NCBI GenBank assembly: GCA_934462825.1 | Contig: CAKSIP010000001.1 | Span: forward strand, 62,001 to 126,000 | Direction of reading: 5' to 3' | Length of the DNA: 64,000 nucleotides | DNA from: an uncultured Eubacteriales bacterium | GTDB taxonomy: Bacteria > Bacillota > Clostridia > Oscillospirales > CAG-272 | Part shown: one piece after another, positions 50,508 to 59,226 of the stretch | Position numbering within the stretch: position 1 is the stretch's first letter | Layout: each line of letters starts with the position of its first letter | Notes under the pieces: model-generated | Databases searched by the model: none | The model's input: the letters and a program-made list of their open reading frames with translations, nothing else | Told to the model about the DNA's origin: nothing | Made by a program: the position numbers and the translations under genes

Positions 50508-50724
50508 TAAATAAATCACTCCATTCAAAGTAATAAATCGTCTTTTCCGAAAAACCGTTGACATGCGTTTTTTGGAAAAACGTGGGGGATCGGGAATGTG
50601 CGTTTTTTTCGGTCTTACTTTGTGTTTTATCGCCTGCGGACAAGGGGCAAGGCCGTTTGTCCGGCTTCCTCTTTTCCATTTGTGCCATTTTTACACATAG
50701 TAAGCAATTATAATGCAGTTTATT

Positions 50725-50753
50725 ATTGTACCACTGTTTTTTTGGAATGTCAA
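50725..50753 (-). promoter_or_regulatory. Sigma-A promoter of rpoBC
   Basis: Minus strand TTGACA (50753-50748), 17-base spacer, TACAAT (50730-50725). It leaves a leader of about 210 bases (50508-50718) containing no supported gene; a GCCGG/CCGGC-type stem is visible near 50655-50675. Confidence 0.8.
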
Positions 50754-50884
50754 TAGTTTTTTGTCATTTTCCCTGATTTTTTTGAGTTTTATCCTACAAG
50801 GGACGTTCTATAGGGCTTTCCCGCCGGAAATCCCCATGGAAAGCTCCTTTCAAAAAATAATTTGCAGAAAATTCCGAAAAGCTA

Positions 50885-50913
50885 TTGCAAAACGAGAAAA
50901 GATGTGATAAGAT
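50885..50913 (+). promoter_or_regulatory. Sigma-A promoter of rpsT
   Basis: TTGCAA (50885-50890), 17-base spacer, TAAGAT (50908-50913), about 90 bases before the rpsT start. Divergent from the rpoBC promoter. Confidence 0.7.
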
Positions 50914-51001
50914 ATGCAATGTATGTACGAATTCGCCGCGCACCCTCTCAGGCGTTGCGATCAGACAACTTAATGCTATGAAAAAAAGGGAGGTGAACGA
51001 T

Positions 51002-51265
51002 TTGCCGAATATCAAATCCGCAAAAAAGCGTGTTAAGGTTATTGAAGCCAAAACACTCCAGAACAAAATGTTCCGCACTCAGCTCAAAACTGAGATGAAA
51101 AAGTATGAAGCCGCTGTTGCTTCCGGCGACACCGCTCTCGCTAACGAGACATACAAGGCCGCTGTCAAAAAGATCGACCTTGCCGCCGCACGTGGAATCA
51201 TCCACAAAAATGCTGCCGCTCACAAGAAAAGCCAATTTACGAAAAAGCTCAACGCTATGGGTTAA
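51002..51265 (+). CDS. rpsT: 30S ribosomal protein bS20, TTG start
   Basis: 87 residues from TTG 51002 (protein MPNIKSAKKRVKVIEAK). GGGAGGTG is 7 bases upstream. The earlier in-frame ATG codons lie before the ribosome binding site and have no matching homology. Helical bS20 binds 16S rRNA helix 44; a UUG start is well known for rpsT and lowers its translation. It is convergent with recO rather than beside gpr or holA as in some relatives. Confidence 0.95.
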   Translation: MPNIKSAKKRVKVIEAKTLQNKMFRTQLKTEMKKYEAAVASGDTALANETYKAAVKKIDLAAARGIIHKNAAAHKKSQFTKKLNAMG

Positions 51266-51279
51266 TCCGTAAAGAGTTC

Positions 51280-51318
51280 GGGGATGCCGTCCTTTTGGGA
51301 GGCATCCCCTTTCTTTTT
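51280..51318 (+). terminator. Terminator of rpsT
   Basis: GGGGATGCC (51280-51288) pairs with GGCATCCCC (51301-51309), followed by TTTCTTTTTCT. Confidence 0.85.
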
Positions 51319-51344
51319 CTCCGATGCGGCAGATCCACGTCGTC

Positions 51345-51385
51345 GGGCGTGTTAAAAAGCTCAAAATGAGTTTTTTAACACGCCC
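51345..51385. terminator. 19-bp hairpin of the GGGAGTGTT class (here GGGCGTGTT)
   Basis: GGGCGTGTTAAAAAGCTCA (51345-51363) pairs with 51367-51385 with one G-T pair. It lies directly after the recO stop and probably terminates the recO-era operon on the minus strand; it is a second stop for rpsT on the plus strand. Confidence 0.75.
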
Positions 51386-51392
51386 CTGTTTT

Positions 51393-52202
51393 TTATGTAA
51401 AAAGACTTTTGTAAAAATCCAACGAGGAAAAGCCGCGCTCCAAATGGTGAAGCAGATATTCCTCCGCCACCTTGGAAAACATACGCAATTCCTCCGCGCC
51501 GTCCAACGAAAAAGAAAACATACGTTCCGGCAGTGCCGCGAGGGCATACCGCACGGCCGTCCACACGCTTCCGCTCATGGGAAGCAGAACGCTGCGCTCG
51601 CGTTCGTCCCCGCCTCGCTCCTGCTCCATCTGCCAAAGCGTCCGCAGGCCGTTGTTTTTCTGTCGCATACACTGGGAGCAAATCATGCGGCCGTTCATCA
51701 CATCCAAATAAAAGGTGTCTCCTTCGGTGCCGTGACATTTTACACAGTGCGAAAGCTCCGGCATGAAGCCCGAAAAGCCTGCGCCGCGCAGCTCGTACAC
51801 CCCCTTAACGATGGCCAAAGGCTTCAAACCGCCGGCCAGCACATAAAAGGCGTTCAAGGTCATGCGCAAAATTTCCACGGACGGAAGCTCTTCGCCCGTA
51901 AATTCGTAAGCCAAATCGGCAAGGTAAGCGGCCAGCGCGATTTTTTCAATGTCCCCGCGCAAGCCGAAAAAGCCTTCGATCACACTGCCGCCCCGCAGCC
52001 AATGAAAATCGCCTTTTTCGTATATTTCATAGTTGCCGTAGGTATATAGCTGTGCTGTCGCAAGCGTCTGACTTTTCAAGGAACGGGAGCCTTTCGCCAT
52101 CACGCCCATGCGTCCCCGCTCAGGCGTCAGAATGGTCAGCATCTTATCGTTGTCCCCGACGTTCACCTCGCGGATCACCAAGCCATCGGTCGTAAATTGC
52201 AT
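51393..52202 (-). CDS. recO: DNA repair protein RecO
   Basis: 269 residues. Recombination mediator that loads RecA with RecR and RecF. N-terminal OB fold (TTDGLVIREVNVGDNDKMLTIL) and a zinc site with CVKC and CSQC in the second domain. Follows era by 55 bases at the end of the yqfC operon. Confidence 0.95.
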   Translation of the reverse strand: MQFTTDGLVIREVNVGDNDKMLTILTPERGRMGVMAKGSRSLKSQTLATAQLYTYGNYEIYEKGDFHWLRGGSVIEGFFGLRGDIEKIALAAYLADLAYEFTGEELPSVEILRMTLNAFYVLAGGLKPLAIVKGVYELRGAGFSGFMPELSHCVKCHGTEGDTFYLDVMNGRMICSQCMRQKNNGLRTLWQMEQERGGDERERSVLLPMSGSVWTAVRYALAALPERMFSFSLDGAEELRMFSKVAEEYLLHHLERGFSSLDFYKSLFT

Positions 52203-52257
52203 GCCCGCCTCTCCTTTCTGAAAAAATCGCCGGCCCGGCCGGTCGGCTTACCGCGTG

Positions 52258-53142
52258 TCAGTCCTCATAATAGCCGAAATTCTTTACGTTGCCCACGCTC
52301 TCACGCCAATTTTCCTTGACCTTCACCCAAAGGTTCAGATACACCTTGGTTCCGAAAATCCTTTCAAGATCCTCGCGGGCATAGGTGCCCACCAATTTCA
52401 AGCCGGCACCGCCCTTTCCGACGATAATGCCTTTATGCGAGGCCTTTTCGCAAAAAATTTCGGCTCGGATACGGATCAGGCCTTCCTCCTCGGTAAATTC
52501 CTCAATCACAACGGCCGTTCCGTGCGGGACTTCCTTGTTCAGCGTGCGAAGCAGCTTTTCACGAATCACTTCCGCGGCGATCTGACGCTCCGGTTGATCC
52601 GTAATCATATCCTCCGGGAACATCCAATCCTCCTCCGAGAGGAATTGCTCACATTCCTTCAACAGCTCGTCCACCTTTCCGCCGTTTCGGGCGCAAATCG
52701 GAACCACCGCTTCAAACGCATGCCGCCGGCTATACGTCAGAATCGTTTCGGCCACCTGGGTAGCGTCCGCCAAATCGACTTTATTGACAGCCAAAATGGC
52801 CGGCACGCCCGATCTTTCCAAATAATCAATCACATTACGCTCCACGTTGGTGATCTCTTTTCCGGCTTCCACGACAAGAATCACCGCGTCGGCGTCCTGC
52901 ATGGTGGTATTGGCCGCCTTCACCATAAAATCCCCCAGTCGGTTTTTGGGGGTATGAATCCCGGGGGTATCAAGGAATACAAACTGACTTTCCCCCTGTG
53001 TGTGGATTCCGATAATGCGATTGCGCGTGGTCTGCGGCTTATTGGACACAATGGCCACTTTTTCTCCGAGGATCGCGTTGAGCAAGGTCGATTTCCCCAC
53101 ATTCGGCCGTCCCACGATTGCAATATAACCTGCTTTTTTCAT
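52258..53142 (-). CDS. era: GTPase Era
   Basis: 294 residues from ATG 53142 (MKKAGYIAIVGRPNVGKSTLL). GTPase domain with GRPNVGKST, DTPGIHTP and NKVDLAD, and a C-terminal KH domain (ILRGKGGAGLK-like IIVGKGGAGLKLVG). Chaperones 16S rRNA 3'-end maturation. The frame stays open another 29 codons upstream to a TTG at 53229 that overlaps ybeY, encoding a Lys/Thr/Glu-rich stretch (SKTKTKTETEKEKKKGKR). The ribosome binding site at 53142 is weak, so a longer product is possible. Confidence 0.95.
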   Translation of the reverse strand: MKKAGYIAIVGRPNVGKSTLLNAILGEKVAIVSNKPQTTRNRIIGIHTQGESQFVFLDTPGIHTPKNRLGDFMVKAANTTMQDADAVILVVEAGKEITNVERNVIDYLERSGVPAILAVNKVDLADATQVAETILTYSRRHAFEAVVPICARNGGKVDELLKECEQFLSEEDWMFPEDMITDQPERQIAAEVIREKLLRTLNKEVPHGTAVVIEEFTEEEGLIRIRAEIFCEKASHKGIIVGKGGAGLKLVGTYAREDLERIFGTKVYLNLWVKVKENWRESVGNVKNFGYYED

Positions 53143-53212
53143 AGTATTTGTTCTTTTTCCTTTTTTCTTTTCTTTTTCTGTTTCTGTCTTTGTCTTTGTT
53201 TTTGACGAAATT

Positions 53213-53707
53213 TCAAGATTCCACCGCAAGCCCCAGCAATTCCATCACATGGCGCTGGCGGGCACGCATATCGGCGTCATCAACGTCCGAGCGCTCATGA
53301 TCATAGCCCAGAAGATGCAAAGTCGAATGAACGCACAAAAACGCGCACTCTCGTGCAAAGCTGTGGCCAAATTCGTTGGCCTGTTCCCTCGCGCGTTCCA
53401 GGGAAAGCACGATGTCGCCCAGCATGGCTTCCTTTTCCTCGGTATCAATATTCTCACCGTTATCGTAGTCAATCTGCGGAAAGGACAGAACATCGGTGGC
53501 ACGATCGACCTGCCGATAGCGGCGGTTCAGCGCATGAATCCCCTCATTATCCGTAAACGTCAGCGACACCTCGCACGGGCGATGAATATGCTCCGATTGC
53601 AGGGTGGTCAAAATCGCACGGCGGATCAGCATTTTCAGCTTATACGTAACCGTTTCTTTTTCCTGCTCATTTTCAAAATAAATCTTCAGCTTCAATTCCG
53701 ATTTCAT
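53213..53707 (-). CDS. ybeY: Endoribonuclease YbeY
   Basis: 164 residues from ATG 53707, with AGAGGG just upstream. The zinc-site motif HSTLHLLGYDH gives His127, His131 and His137. Needed for 16S rRNA 3'-end processing, functionally linked to the neighbouring Era. Confidence 0.96.
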   Translation of the reverse strand: MKSELKLKIYFENEQEKETVTYKLKMLIRRAILTTLQSEHIHRPCEVSLTFTDNEGIHALNRRYRQVDRATDVLSFPQIDYDNGENIDTEEKEAMLGDIVLSLERAREQANEFGHSFARECAFLCVHSTLHLLGYDHERSDVDDADMRARQRHVMELLGLAVES

Positions 53708-53755
53708 TTTTCCCTCTTTCCCTCTCCGTCTTATTTGGCATTTTTGAGACAAGCC

Positions 53756-54817
53756 TCAAGCCTCGTCTTTCCCTTTGCCGGACGTATAGCCGCGGCCGGC
53801 GCTGGTATAGCGAAATTTCGTTCCGTGTCCGCCGGCATGCTTGGCGGCATTTTCGCGGTCATATTTTTCATAAGCAAGAATGATTTTCTGCACCAGCTTG
53901 TTCCGCACCACGTCACGATCCGTAAACCGATGAATGGCAATGCCGTCAATATGATCCAAAATTTTCACTGCGGTGGCAAGTCCGCTGCTCTGCCCGCTCG
54001 GCAGATCGGTTTGCGTCAAATCGCCGGTCACCACGGCCTTGGAATTAAAGCCGAGGCGGGTGAGAAACATCTTCATCTGTTCGGGCGTTGCGTTTTGCGC
54101 CTCGTCCAAAATAATAAAGGAATCATCCAAGGTGCGTCCGCGCATATAGGCCAACGGCGCAATTTCTATCGTCTGCTTTTCCACATGCCTTTGATAATTT
54201 TCCGGCCCCATCATTTCGTAAAGGGCATCGTACAGCGGCCGCAGGTAAGGATCAATTTTACTTTGCAAATCGCCGGGCAGAAAGCCCAGCTTTTCTCCGG
54301 CCTCAATGGCAGGGCGGGAAAGAATGATCCGGCTGACCTGCTTTTCCCTCAGCGCCTTGACGGCCATCGCCACCGCCAAAAAAGTCTTGCCCGTGCCGGC
54401 CGGCCCGACGCCGAGAATCACCGTGTTTTTGCGGATCGCATCCACATAGTATTTTTGTCCCACCGTCTTGGCCTTTACAGGCTTGCCGCGGCAGGTCACG
54501 CAAATGCAATCATCTCCGAGATCGGTCAGCTCCTCGGTCTTGCCGTCCTCCACCATATCGCAAACATAATTCACAAGGCTGTCGGAAAGGTTGTCGTTAT
54601 AAGAGGCCACATTGACCAAATACGTCAACGCGGCTGTAGCGCGTTCCACATCGACGGCCTTCTCCCCCGAAACCAGCACGGCATCCCCGTCATCCGTTTC
54701 ACAGTTTTGCACATTCACGGAAAAACGCGCCTCTACAATTTTCATGTTCTCATCACAGCTTCCGAAAAGGATTGACGTTTTATCGGGACTGCCGATTTTC
54801 ACTGTTTTCTGTTCCAT
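53756..54817 (-). CDS. phoH: PhoH-family ATPase
   Basis: 353 residues from ATG 54817, AGAGGG 5 bases upstream. Walker A GVGPAGTGKTFLAVA (136-150) and Walker B DDSFIILDEAQN. Commonly encoded next to ybeY and thought to act in RNA metabolism. The C-terminus is a Gly/Arg/Lys-rich tail (GGHGTKFRYTSAGRG). Confidence 0.95.
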   Translation of the reverse strand: MEQKTVKIGSPDKTSILFGSCDENMKIVEARFSVNVQNCETDDGDAVLVSGEKAVDVERATAALTYLVNVASYNDNLSDSLVNYVCDMVEDGKTEELTDLGDDCICVTCRGKPVKAKTVGQKYYVDAIRKNTVILGVGPAGTGKTFLAVAMAVKALREKQVSRIILSRPAIEAGEKLGFLPGDLQSKIDPYLRPLYDALYEMMGPENYQRHVEKQTIEIAPLAYMRGRTLDDSFIILDEAQNATPEQMKMFLTRLGFNSKAVVTGDLTQTDLPSGQSSGLATAVKILDHIDGIAIHRFTDRDVVRNKLVQKIILAYEKYDRENAAKHAGGHGTKFRYTSAGRGYTSGKGKDEA

Positions 54818-54845
54818 ACACACCCTCTTTTCTTTTTACCGGGGC

Positions 54846-56060
54846 TTAGTCCGACGCATCCCCCACTTCAAATACAAAATCCTGCTGTTCGGCAATGTTT
54901 TCCAAACAGCGCAATCGGCAACGCAGGATGTACGAAGTGTCCGTCAGTTCGCCTTCCGTTTGCTTGCACAGCAGCTCGGCTTCGGGAATTTCCGCGCGGA
55001 TTTTTCGCTCCAATTCATAATAAGCCAGCTCCATAGCCTCCTTGGCGGTTCGCTCTGCCATTTCGGTTTCATAAAAAACCGTTTGTATCTCGCGGCGGCT
55101 CAGCGGCAAAGCGGTTCCGTCCGGCAAACGAAAGACTTCTTCCCTTATTACTTCTATTGTATCACAAGTCCCCTCATTTTTGATGACTTCTTTGAAAAAT
55201 TTTATTTCTTTCGAGAAAAAAATCAAAGAAGCTTCCGTTTTGACGCTTTTCACGGCCCGTCGGACGGGGTAAACCAAAGGAATCTCCACTTGAAAATCGC
55301 GCAGCGTTTCCGCCCAAACGCTTCCGGCCGCCCGTGTAATCATAAAGCCGGAGGAATTGCTGTCTCGGATTCCGCTCACAAGGACATCCCCCCGGCGCAC
55401 CGTGTCCCCTTCCCGCACGGCCGCCTCGCCGGCAAAGATCTCCAGATGATCAATTTGACCGTCCCGCGTGGCCACCAAATTGGCGGGATTCTTGCTTTTG
55501 GGCGGAGACTTCGGGGGAGAAACGGCCTCGCGGATTTGCACCTCGGCGGTCGTTCCGATGATATTGACGCTCATCCATGCAATTTTTTCCGAATGCAGCA
55601 TCACCAAGGTTTCCGTTTTGTCCACATCCAATCGGTCAATCCGTTCCCCCACTTGAATGCTGTATTCCGCCAGCGCCGACACGATTTCCCCATACGACAC
55701 GGTTTCATTGCCGCTGACGTGAATGCTCCAAAGATACCTTCCCGACAGCGACACCAGCCCCACAGCCAAAAGGGCGCCGACAAGCAATCCGATTCGTTTT
55801 CGCATATGCCAAAGCAAGGCGGGAAGGCCCCAATGCGTCTTTTCTTCCACCGGAATGTTTTTTTGGCGGCAAAGTGAAAGCACGGCCAAGGCCGCCGATT
55901 CCGTGCAGGAAAAGGTAACATGCGCCGTGCCGTCCTGCCGGAAGTTTCGATACACCAAACCGTATTGACGGCACAAATTGAGCACAGCCGCGGCATCGGA
56001 CAGCTTGATGCGAAACCGTCGCTGGCCTGTGAAAAACAAAAGTATATCAACCGGACGCAC
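54846..56060 (-). CDS. yqfD: Sporulation protein YqfD
   Basis: 404 residues if started at GTG 56060, which overlaps the end of yqfC by 14 bases; an upstream in-frame ATG (56111) would overlap by 65. Residues 1-85 are a globular N-terminal domain, a membrane helix follows (IGLLVGALLAVGLVSL, about 90-106), then a long extracytoplasmic part with SIHVSGNETVSYGEIVSALAE, VGERIDRLDVD and LEIFAGEAAVREGDTVRRGDVLVSG, a biotinyl-lipoyl-like barrel. YqfD is a mother-cell protein of unknown biochemical role in Bacillus and Clostridia. Confidence 0.9.
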   Translation of the reverse strand: MRPVDILLFFTGQRRFRIKLSDAAAVLNLCRQYGLVYRNFRQDGTAHVTFSCTESAALAVLSLCRQKNIPVEEKTHWGLPALLWHMRKRIGLLVGALLAVGLVSLSGRYLWSIHVSGNETVSYGEIVSALAEYSIQVGERIDRLDVDKTETLVMLHSEKIAWMSVNIIGTTAEVQIREAVSPPKSPPKSKNPANLVATRDGQIDHLEIFAGEAAVREGDTVRRGDVLVSGIRDSNSSGFMITRAAGSVWAETLRDFQVEIPLVYPVRRAVKSVKTEASLIFFSKEIKFFKEVIKNEGTCDTIEVIREEVFRLPDGTALPLSRREIQTVFYETEMAERTAKEAMELAYYELERKIRAEIPEAELLCKQTEGELTDTSYILRCRLRCLENIAEQQDFVFEVGDASD

Positions 56061-56394
56061 CGTCGCCACCGCCCTTCTCCGTTTCTTCCGAAGAAAAATG
56101 CACGCCGTCAATCCACCCCTCCACCGTCACAGCTCCCGCCAAATAGGAAAGGCAGGTCAGCCGTTGGCCTGTCACGGTAACAATGTTTTTCTTCATTTTC
56201 AAAAGAATTTGCATTTCCGTATACCGCAAAATGCGGCGACAGCCGTAAACCGTCACGCTGTTTCTTCCTCGTATTTCAATAAAGCACCCGCCCGACAGCA
56301 GTTCGGGGGGAATGTCCAAATCACAGGCCAGCCTTTCCCCAAGACGCCTTTTTTCTTTGCCGGATTTGCCGGATTTTCGCCTGCTTGCGCTCAT
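56047..56394 (-). CDS. yqfC: Sporulation protein YqfC
   Basis: 115 residues from ATG 56394. A basic N-terminus (SASRRKSGKSGKEKRR) precedes a YabP/YqfC-type domain: GGCFIEIRGRNSVTVYGCRRILRY and VTVTGQRLTCLSYLAGAVTVEG. The ribosome binding site is weak. First gene of the yqfC-yqfD-phoH-ybeY-era-recO operon, divergent from ylbJ. Confidence 0.9.
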   Translation of the reverse strand: MSASRRKSGKSGKEKRRLGERLACDLDIPPELLSGGCFIEIRGRNSVTVYGCRRILRYTEMQILLKMKKNIVTVTGQRLTCLSYLAGAVTVEGWIDGVHFSSEETEKGGGDGASG

Positions 56395-56441
56395 TGTACT
56401 CTCTGCCCGTTCCTTTCCGCGGCGTGGCCATGACAAACCTT

Positions 56442-56470
56442 GCATATTTTCCCGGCCGCTCTCGTACGAT
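56442..56470 (+). promoter_or_regulatory. Sigma-E-like promoter of ylbJ
   Basis: GCATATT (56442-56448), 14 bases, CGTACGAT (56463-56470). The -35 is a perfect match to the sigma-E consensus and the -10 matches 6 of 8. ylbJ belongs to the sigma-E regulon in Bacillus. ATG follows 38 bases later. Confidence 0.5.
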
Positions 56471-56508
56471 AAAATGATATATTATCCTATGCCGGAGGTG
56501 TCCGTAAA

Positions 56509-57738
56509 ATGCAAAATCCCAGCAAGCAAGCTCTGTCACCGCGCCGCGTAAAAATCCGCCCCGCATCGACGCCAAAAAGCCCCAAAGCCGGCCTTTCCGA
56601 GAATGTGCAGGCCTGCTTTTTTCTGATTTTGACAGCGGCATTGTATCTTTTTTCGGGGCATTTGGCCGACCGTATTCGCACGGCGCTGTCGGTATGCGCC
56701 TTTTCGCTCATTCCCTCCGTCTTTCCTTTCATGGTCATGACCGCGGTGCTTTGCGACGGAAAGGCCGGGCGCTGGATCGCAAGGGCGCTGCATCCCCTTT
56801 TGCAGCTTTTGTTCGGCGTTTCCGATGCCGGCGCTTTTGTTGTAGCCATGGGCTGGATGGGCGGGTTTCCTTCGGGGGCGCTCTGCGCGGTTCGGCTGTA
56901 CGAAAAAGGCGCGCTCGACGCCGCCGAGCTTTCCCGCCTGCTTTGCTTTGTCAACAATCCGAGTCCTGCCTTTGTCATACGGGCGTTGGGCGGCGCCCTG
57001 TTTTCCTCCTTGCCCCTCGGTCGTCGCATTTATTTTTGCGTGGTGCTGTCCTCGGCGATGGCGGGGCTTCTCAGCCGCTTTCTTTTTCCGCTTTTCTCTC
57101 ATTCAACGGTACCGGAAGCCCTCACGCAGAGCAGTCAAAAGACATCCCTTGCCTCCGCGCGCTCCCCGCTTTCTGCCTCTGCTCCCGCGTCTTCCGTTTT
57201 TGTCAATCTGAGCGGCGCACTCACGCGCTCCGCCGGCGCGATGCTGAACGTATGCGCTTCGGTCGTTTTTTTCTCCGCCTTCGGGGAGTGCCTTCTCACC
57301 CTGGGGCGCCAAATCATGGTTTGGAGGCCATTCCGCCAACCCGAGTGGATCACGGTGCTTGTGTCCGGCTTTATCGAAATTTCGGGGGGCTGTGCGTCGG
57401 CCGCTCTTTTGTCGGATCGGGAGCTTGGCGCCCTCTGCGCATGCGCGATCTGCTCTTTCTCCGGCATGGCGGTTTTTATGCAGATCTGCACGACTTGCCA
57501 AGCGGTACCGGGCGTGTCCTTCCGCCCATATTGGGTTTCAAAAATCTTTCAGGCCTGCCTCTCTCCCCTGCTTTTGATTCTTTGGCTCAGGCTTCAGCCT
57601 TTGGAAATCCCCCCTGTCGTGGCACTGCCGACCGGAAGCGGGTTTCTCCCCTCCCCCGAAAGGATTTTTGCCATCGCCATTTCCGCTTCCTTTTGCTTGT
57701 GCCTGCTCTTTGCCCACAGAGCTAAGCCCTCTCCATGA
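56509..57738 (+). CDS. ylbJ: Sporulation integral membrane protein YlbJ
   Basis: 409 residues from ATG 56509, with GGAGGTG upstream. About eight to nine membrane helices. Family motifs include SLIPSVFPFMVMTAVL, MGWMGGFPSGALCAVRLYEKG and LLCFVNNPSPAFVI, with the C-terminal half (SGFIEISGGCASAALL) repeating the first, as in nucleoside-transporter-like gate domains. Needed for heat-resistant spores in Bacillus. A loop of Ser/Ala-rich sequence (TSLASARSPLSASAPASS, about 207-225) is poorly conserved. Confidence 0.92.
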   Translation: MQNPSKQALSPRRVKIRPASTPKSPKAGLSENVQACFFLILTAALYLFSGHLADRIRTALSVCAFSLIPSVFPFMVMTAVLCDGKAGRWIARALHPLLQLLFGVSDAGAFVVAMGWMGGFPSGALCAVRLYEKGALDAAELSRLLCFVNNPSPAFVIRALGGALFSSLPLGRRIYFCVVLSSAMAGLLSRFLFPLFSHSTVPEALTQSSQKTSLASARSPLSASAPASSVFVNLSGALTRSAGAMLNVCASVVFFSAFGECLLTLGRQIMVWRPFRQPEWITVLVSGFIEISGGCASAALLSDRELGALCACAICSFSGMAVFMQICTTCQAVPGVSFRPYWVSKIFQACLSPLLLILWLRLQPLEIPPVVALPTGSGFLPSPERIFAIAISASFCLCLLFAHRAKPSP

Positions 57739-57820
57739 CAGAAATCGTCCTTTTTTGATGCAAAATGTCACTTTGCCCGCCTCATCGGCATACGCTGACA
57801 CTGAAAGGAGGTGCGGCTGC

Positions 57821-58054
57821 ATGAAAAACCCATGTACCGTCGATATAGGATCGGTCACATATGCCATGAAAGCGCAACGAGCGCTGACCGCGGCGGCCAT
57901 CTATACCGAGGTAATCAAAACCGACATCGGTCGTCACGGAAAGGGCTGCGTCTACGGGCTGGCCTTTCCCTGCCCGCAAGCGGAGCGTGTGCGTTTGATC
58001 CTTCGGGAAGCCGGCTTCCGGCCCAAAAACTTTTCATCACCGGGGGACTTTTAA
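57821..58054 (+). CDS. DUF3343 small protein (putative Se/S carrier)
   Basis: 77 residues from ATG 57821, with AAAGGAGGTG upstream. MKAQRALTAAAIYTEVIKTD, GKGCVYGLAFP and a second-half VRLILREAGF match DUF3343. Cys and Gly in GKGCVYG fall at the place proposed for sulfur or selenium carriage. It ends 3 bases before the cysteine-desulfurase-like gene, a pairing seen in many Clostridia and suggesting sulfur or selenium transfer from that enzyme. That function is inferred from context. Confidence 0.8.
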   Translation: MKNPCTVDIGSVTYAMKAQRALTAAAIYTEVIKTDIGRHGKGCVYGLAFPCPQAERVRLILREAGFRPKNFSSPGDF

Positions 58055-58057
58055 TTC

Positions 58058-59215
58058 ATGGAATCCATCATCTATTTTGATAACGCTGCCACAACCTTTC
58101 CGAAGCCACGTTCCGTTGTCACCGAGGTGGAGCAATGTATAAAACACGCTTGCGGCAATCCCGGCCGTTCCTCTCACGCGCTGGCCATGGCCGCCGCGGA
58201 AAAGATTTTTGCCTGTCGGGAACAGCTCGCCGCCTTTTTCGGTCAGAGCAATCCCGAAAATGTGATCTTCACCTTAAACGCAACCTATGCGCTGAACATG
58301 GCCATCAAAGGGTTGATTGCCCCAGGCGACCACGTATTGATCAGCGACATGGAACACAATGCCGTTCTGCGCCCGCTGGAAACGCTGAAAAGCCAGGGCG
58401 TCACATGGCAGACTTTTCCCACCGTTTTGGAAGGAAGGGCGCTGAGCGACGACGAAATCTGCGCCGAAATTCACGCGCGGATGCTGGCAGAGCGTCCCTC
58501 TCTGCTGATCTGCTGTCATCAGTCCAATCTTTGCTCCCGCGCCCTACCGATAGATCGCATCGGACGGCTCTGCCGGCAAAACGGAATCCTCTTTCTGTTG
58601 GATGCCTCGCAATCCGCCGGCCATCTGCCTCTCAGCCTTTCGGCCAGCGGTGCGGACGTGATCTGCGCCCCCGGTCACAAGGGACTGTTCGGGGTGCAGG
58701 GCTGTGGGTTTCTTCTCCTGTCCAAGCGGGTTTGTCCTCGGACGTTGATCGAAGGGGGAAACGGGGTGGATTCCCTTTCTCCCGACATGGGCGAGTTGCT
58801 GCCCGAACGGCTGGAAGCCGGCACCTTGCCAACGCCTGCCATTGCGGGGCTGTGCAAGGGACTGCAATTTCTTTCCGCTTTAACGCCGTGGGAAGTCCAC
58901 ACCCACGAAATTGCCTTGTTCAACGCGCTGTATGATCGTCTGCAATCCGATCCTACGCTGGGTGCAACGGTTTATCTCCCGGAATATCCCGGTTCGGTTC
59001 TTTTGTTTTCTCTGCGCGGCATGGCCTCGGAAGCGGTAGGGCAAGCGCTTGCTCAAAAAGGGATTTGCGTCCGAAGCGGCTTTCACTGCTCGGCGCTGGG
59101 GCATCGCACGTTAGGAACGCCGCCGGACGGCGCTGTGCGCGTGAGTTTCAGCTTGTTCAACCGAAAGCGAGAGCTGGATCGGCTGATCGCCGTATTGCGG
59201 GAGCTTCGGAAATAA
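58058..59215 (+). CDS. Cysteine-desulfurase-like PLP enzyme (class V aminotransferase fold)
   Basis: 385 residues. YFDNAATTFPKP at the start, the PLP-binding Lys208 in CAPGHKGLFG, Asp182 in LLDASQSAGH that pairs with the pyridine nitrogen, and Cys344 in RSGFHCSALGH, the expected catalytic cysteine. The sequence resembles the EF2568-type family rather than housekeeping NifS/IscS. With DUF3343 directly upstream it may supply sulfur or selenium to a molybdenum hydroxylase or another acceptor; no such partner is in the window. A GGAGTGTT hairpin follows 12 bases after the stop. Confidence 0.9.
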   Translation: MESIIYFDNAATTFPKPRSVVTEVEQCIKHACGNPGRSSHALAMAAAEKIFACREQLAAFFGQSNPENVIFTLNATYALNMAIKGLIAPGDHVLISDMEHNAVLRPLETLKSQGVTWQTFPTVLEGRALSDDEICAEIHARMLAERPSLLICCHQSNLCSRALPIDRIGRLCRQNGILFLLDASQSAGHLPLSLSASGADVICAPGHKGLFGVQGCGFLLLSKRVCPRTLIEGGNGVDSLSPDMGELLPERLEAGTLPTPAIAGLCKGLQFLSALTPWEVHTHEIALFNALYDRLQSDPTLGATVYLPEYPGSVLLFSLRGMASEAVGQALAQKGICVRSGFHCSALGHRTLGTPPDGAVRVSFSLFNRKRELDRLIAVLRELRK

Positions 59216-59226
59216 AAAGCACAAGG

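Noticed and set aside
53249..54775. 508-codon plus-strand frame opposite ybeY and phoH
   Set aside because: Both minus-strand genes are certain, and the plus frame is compositionally a shadow.
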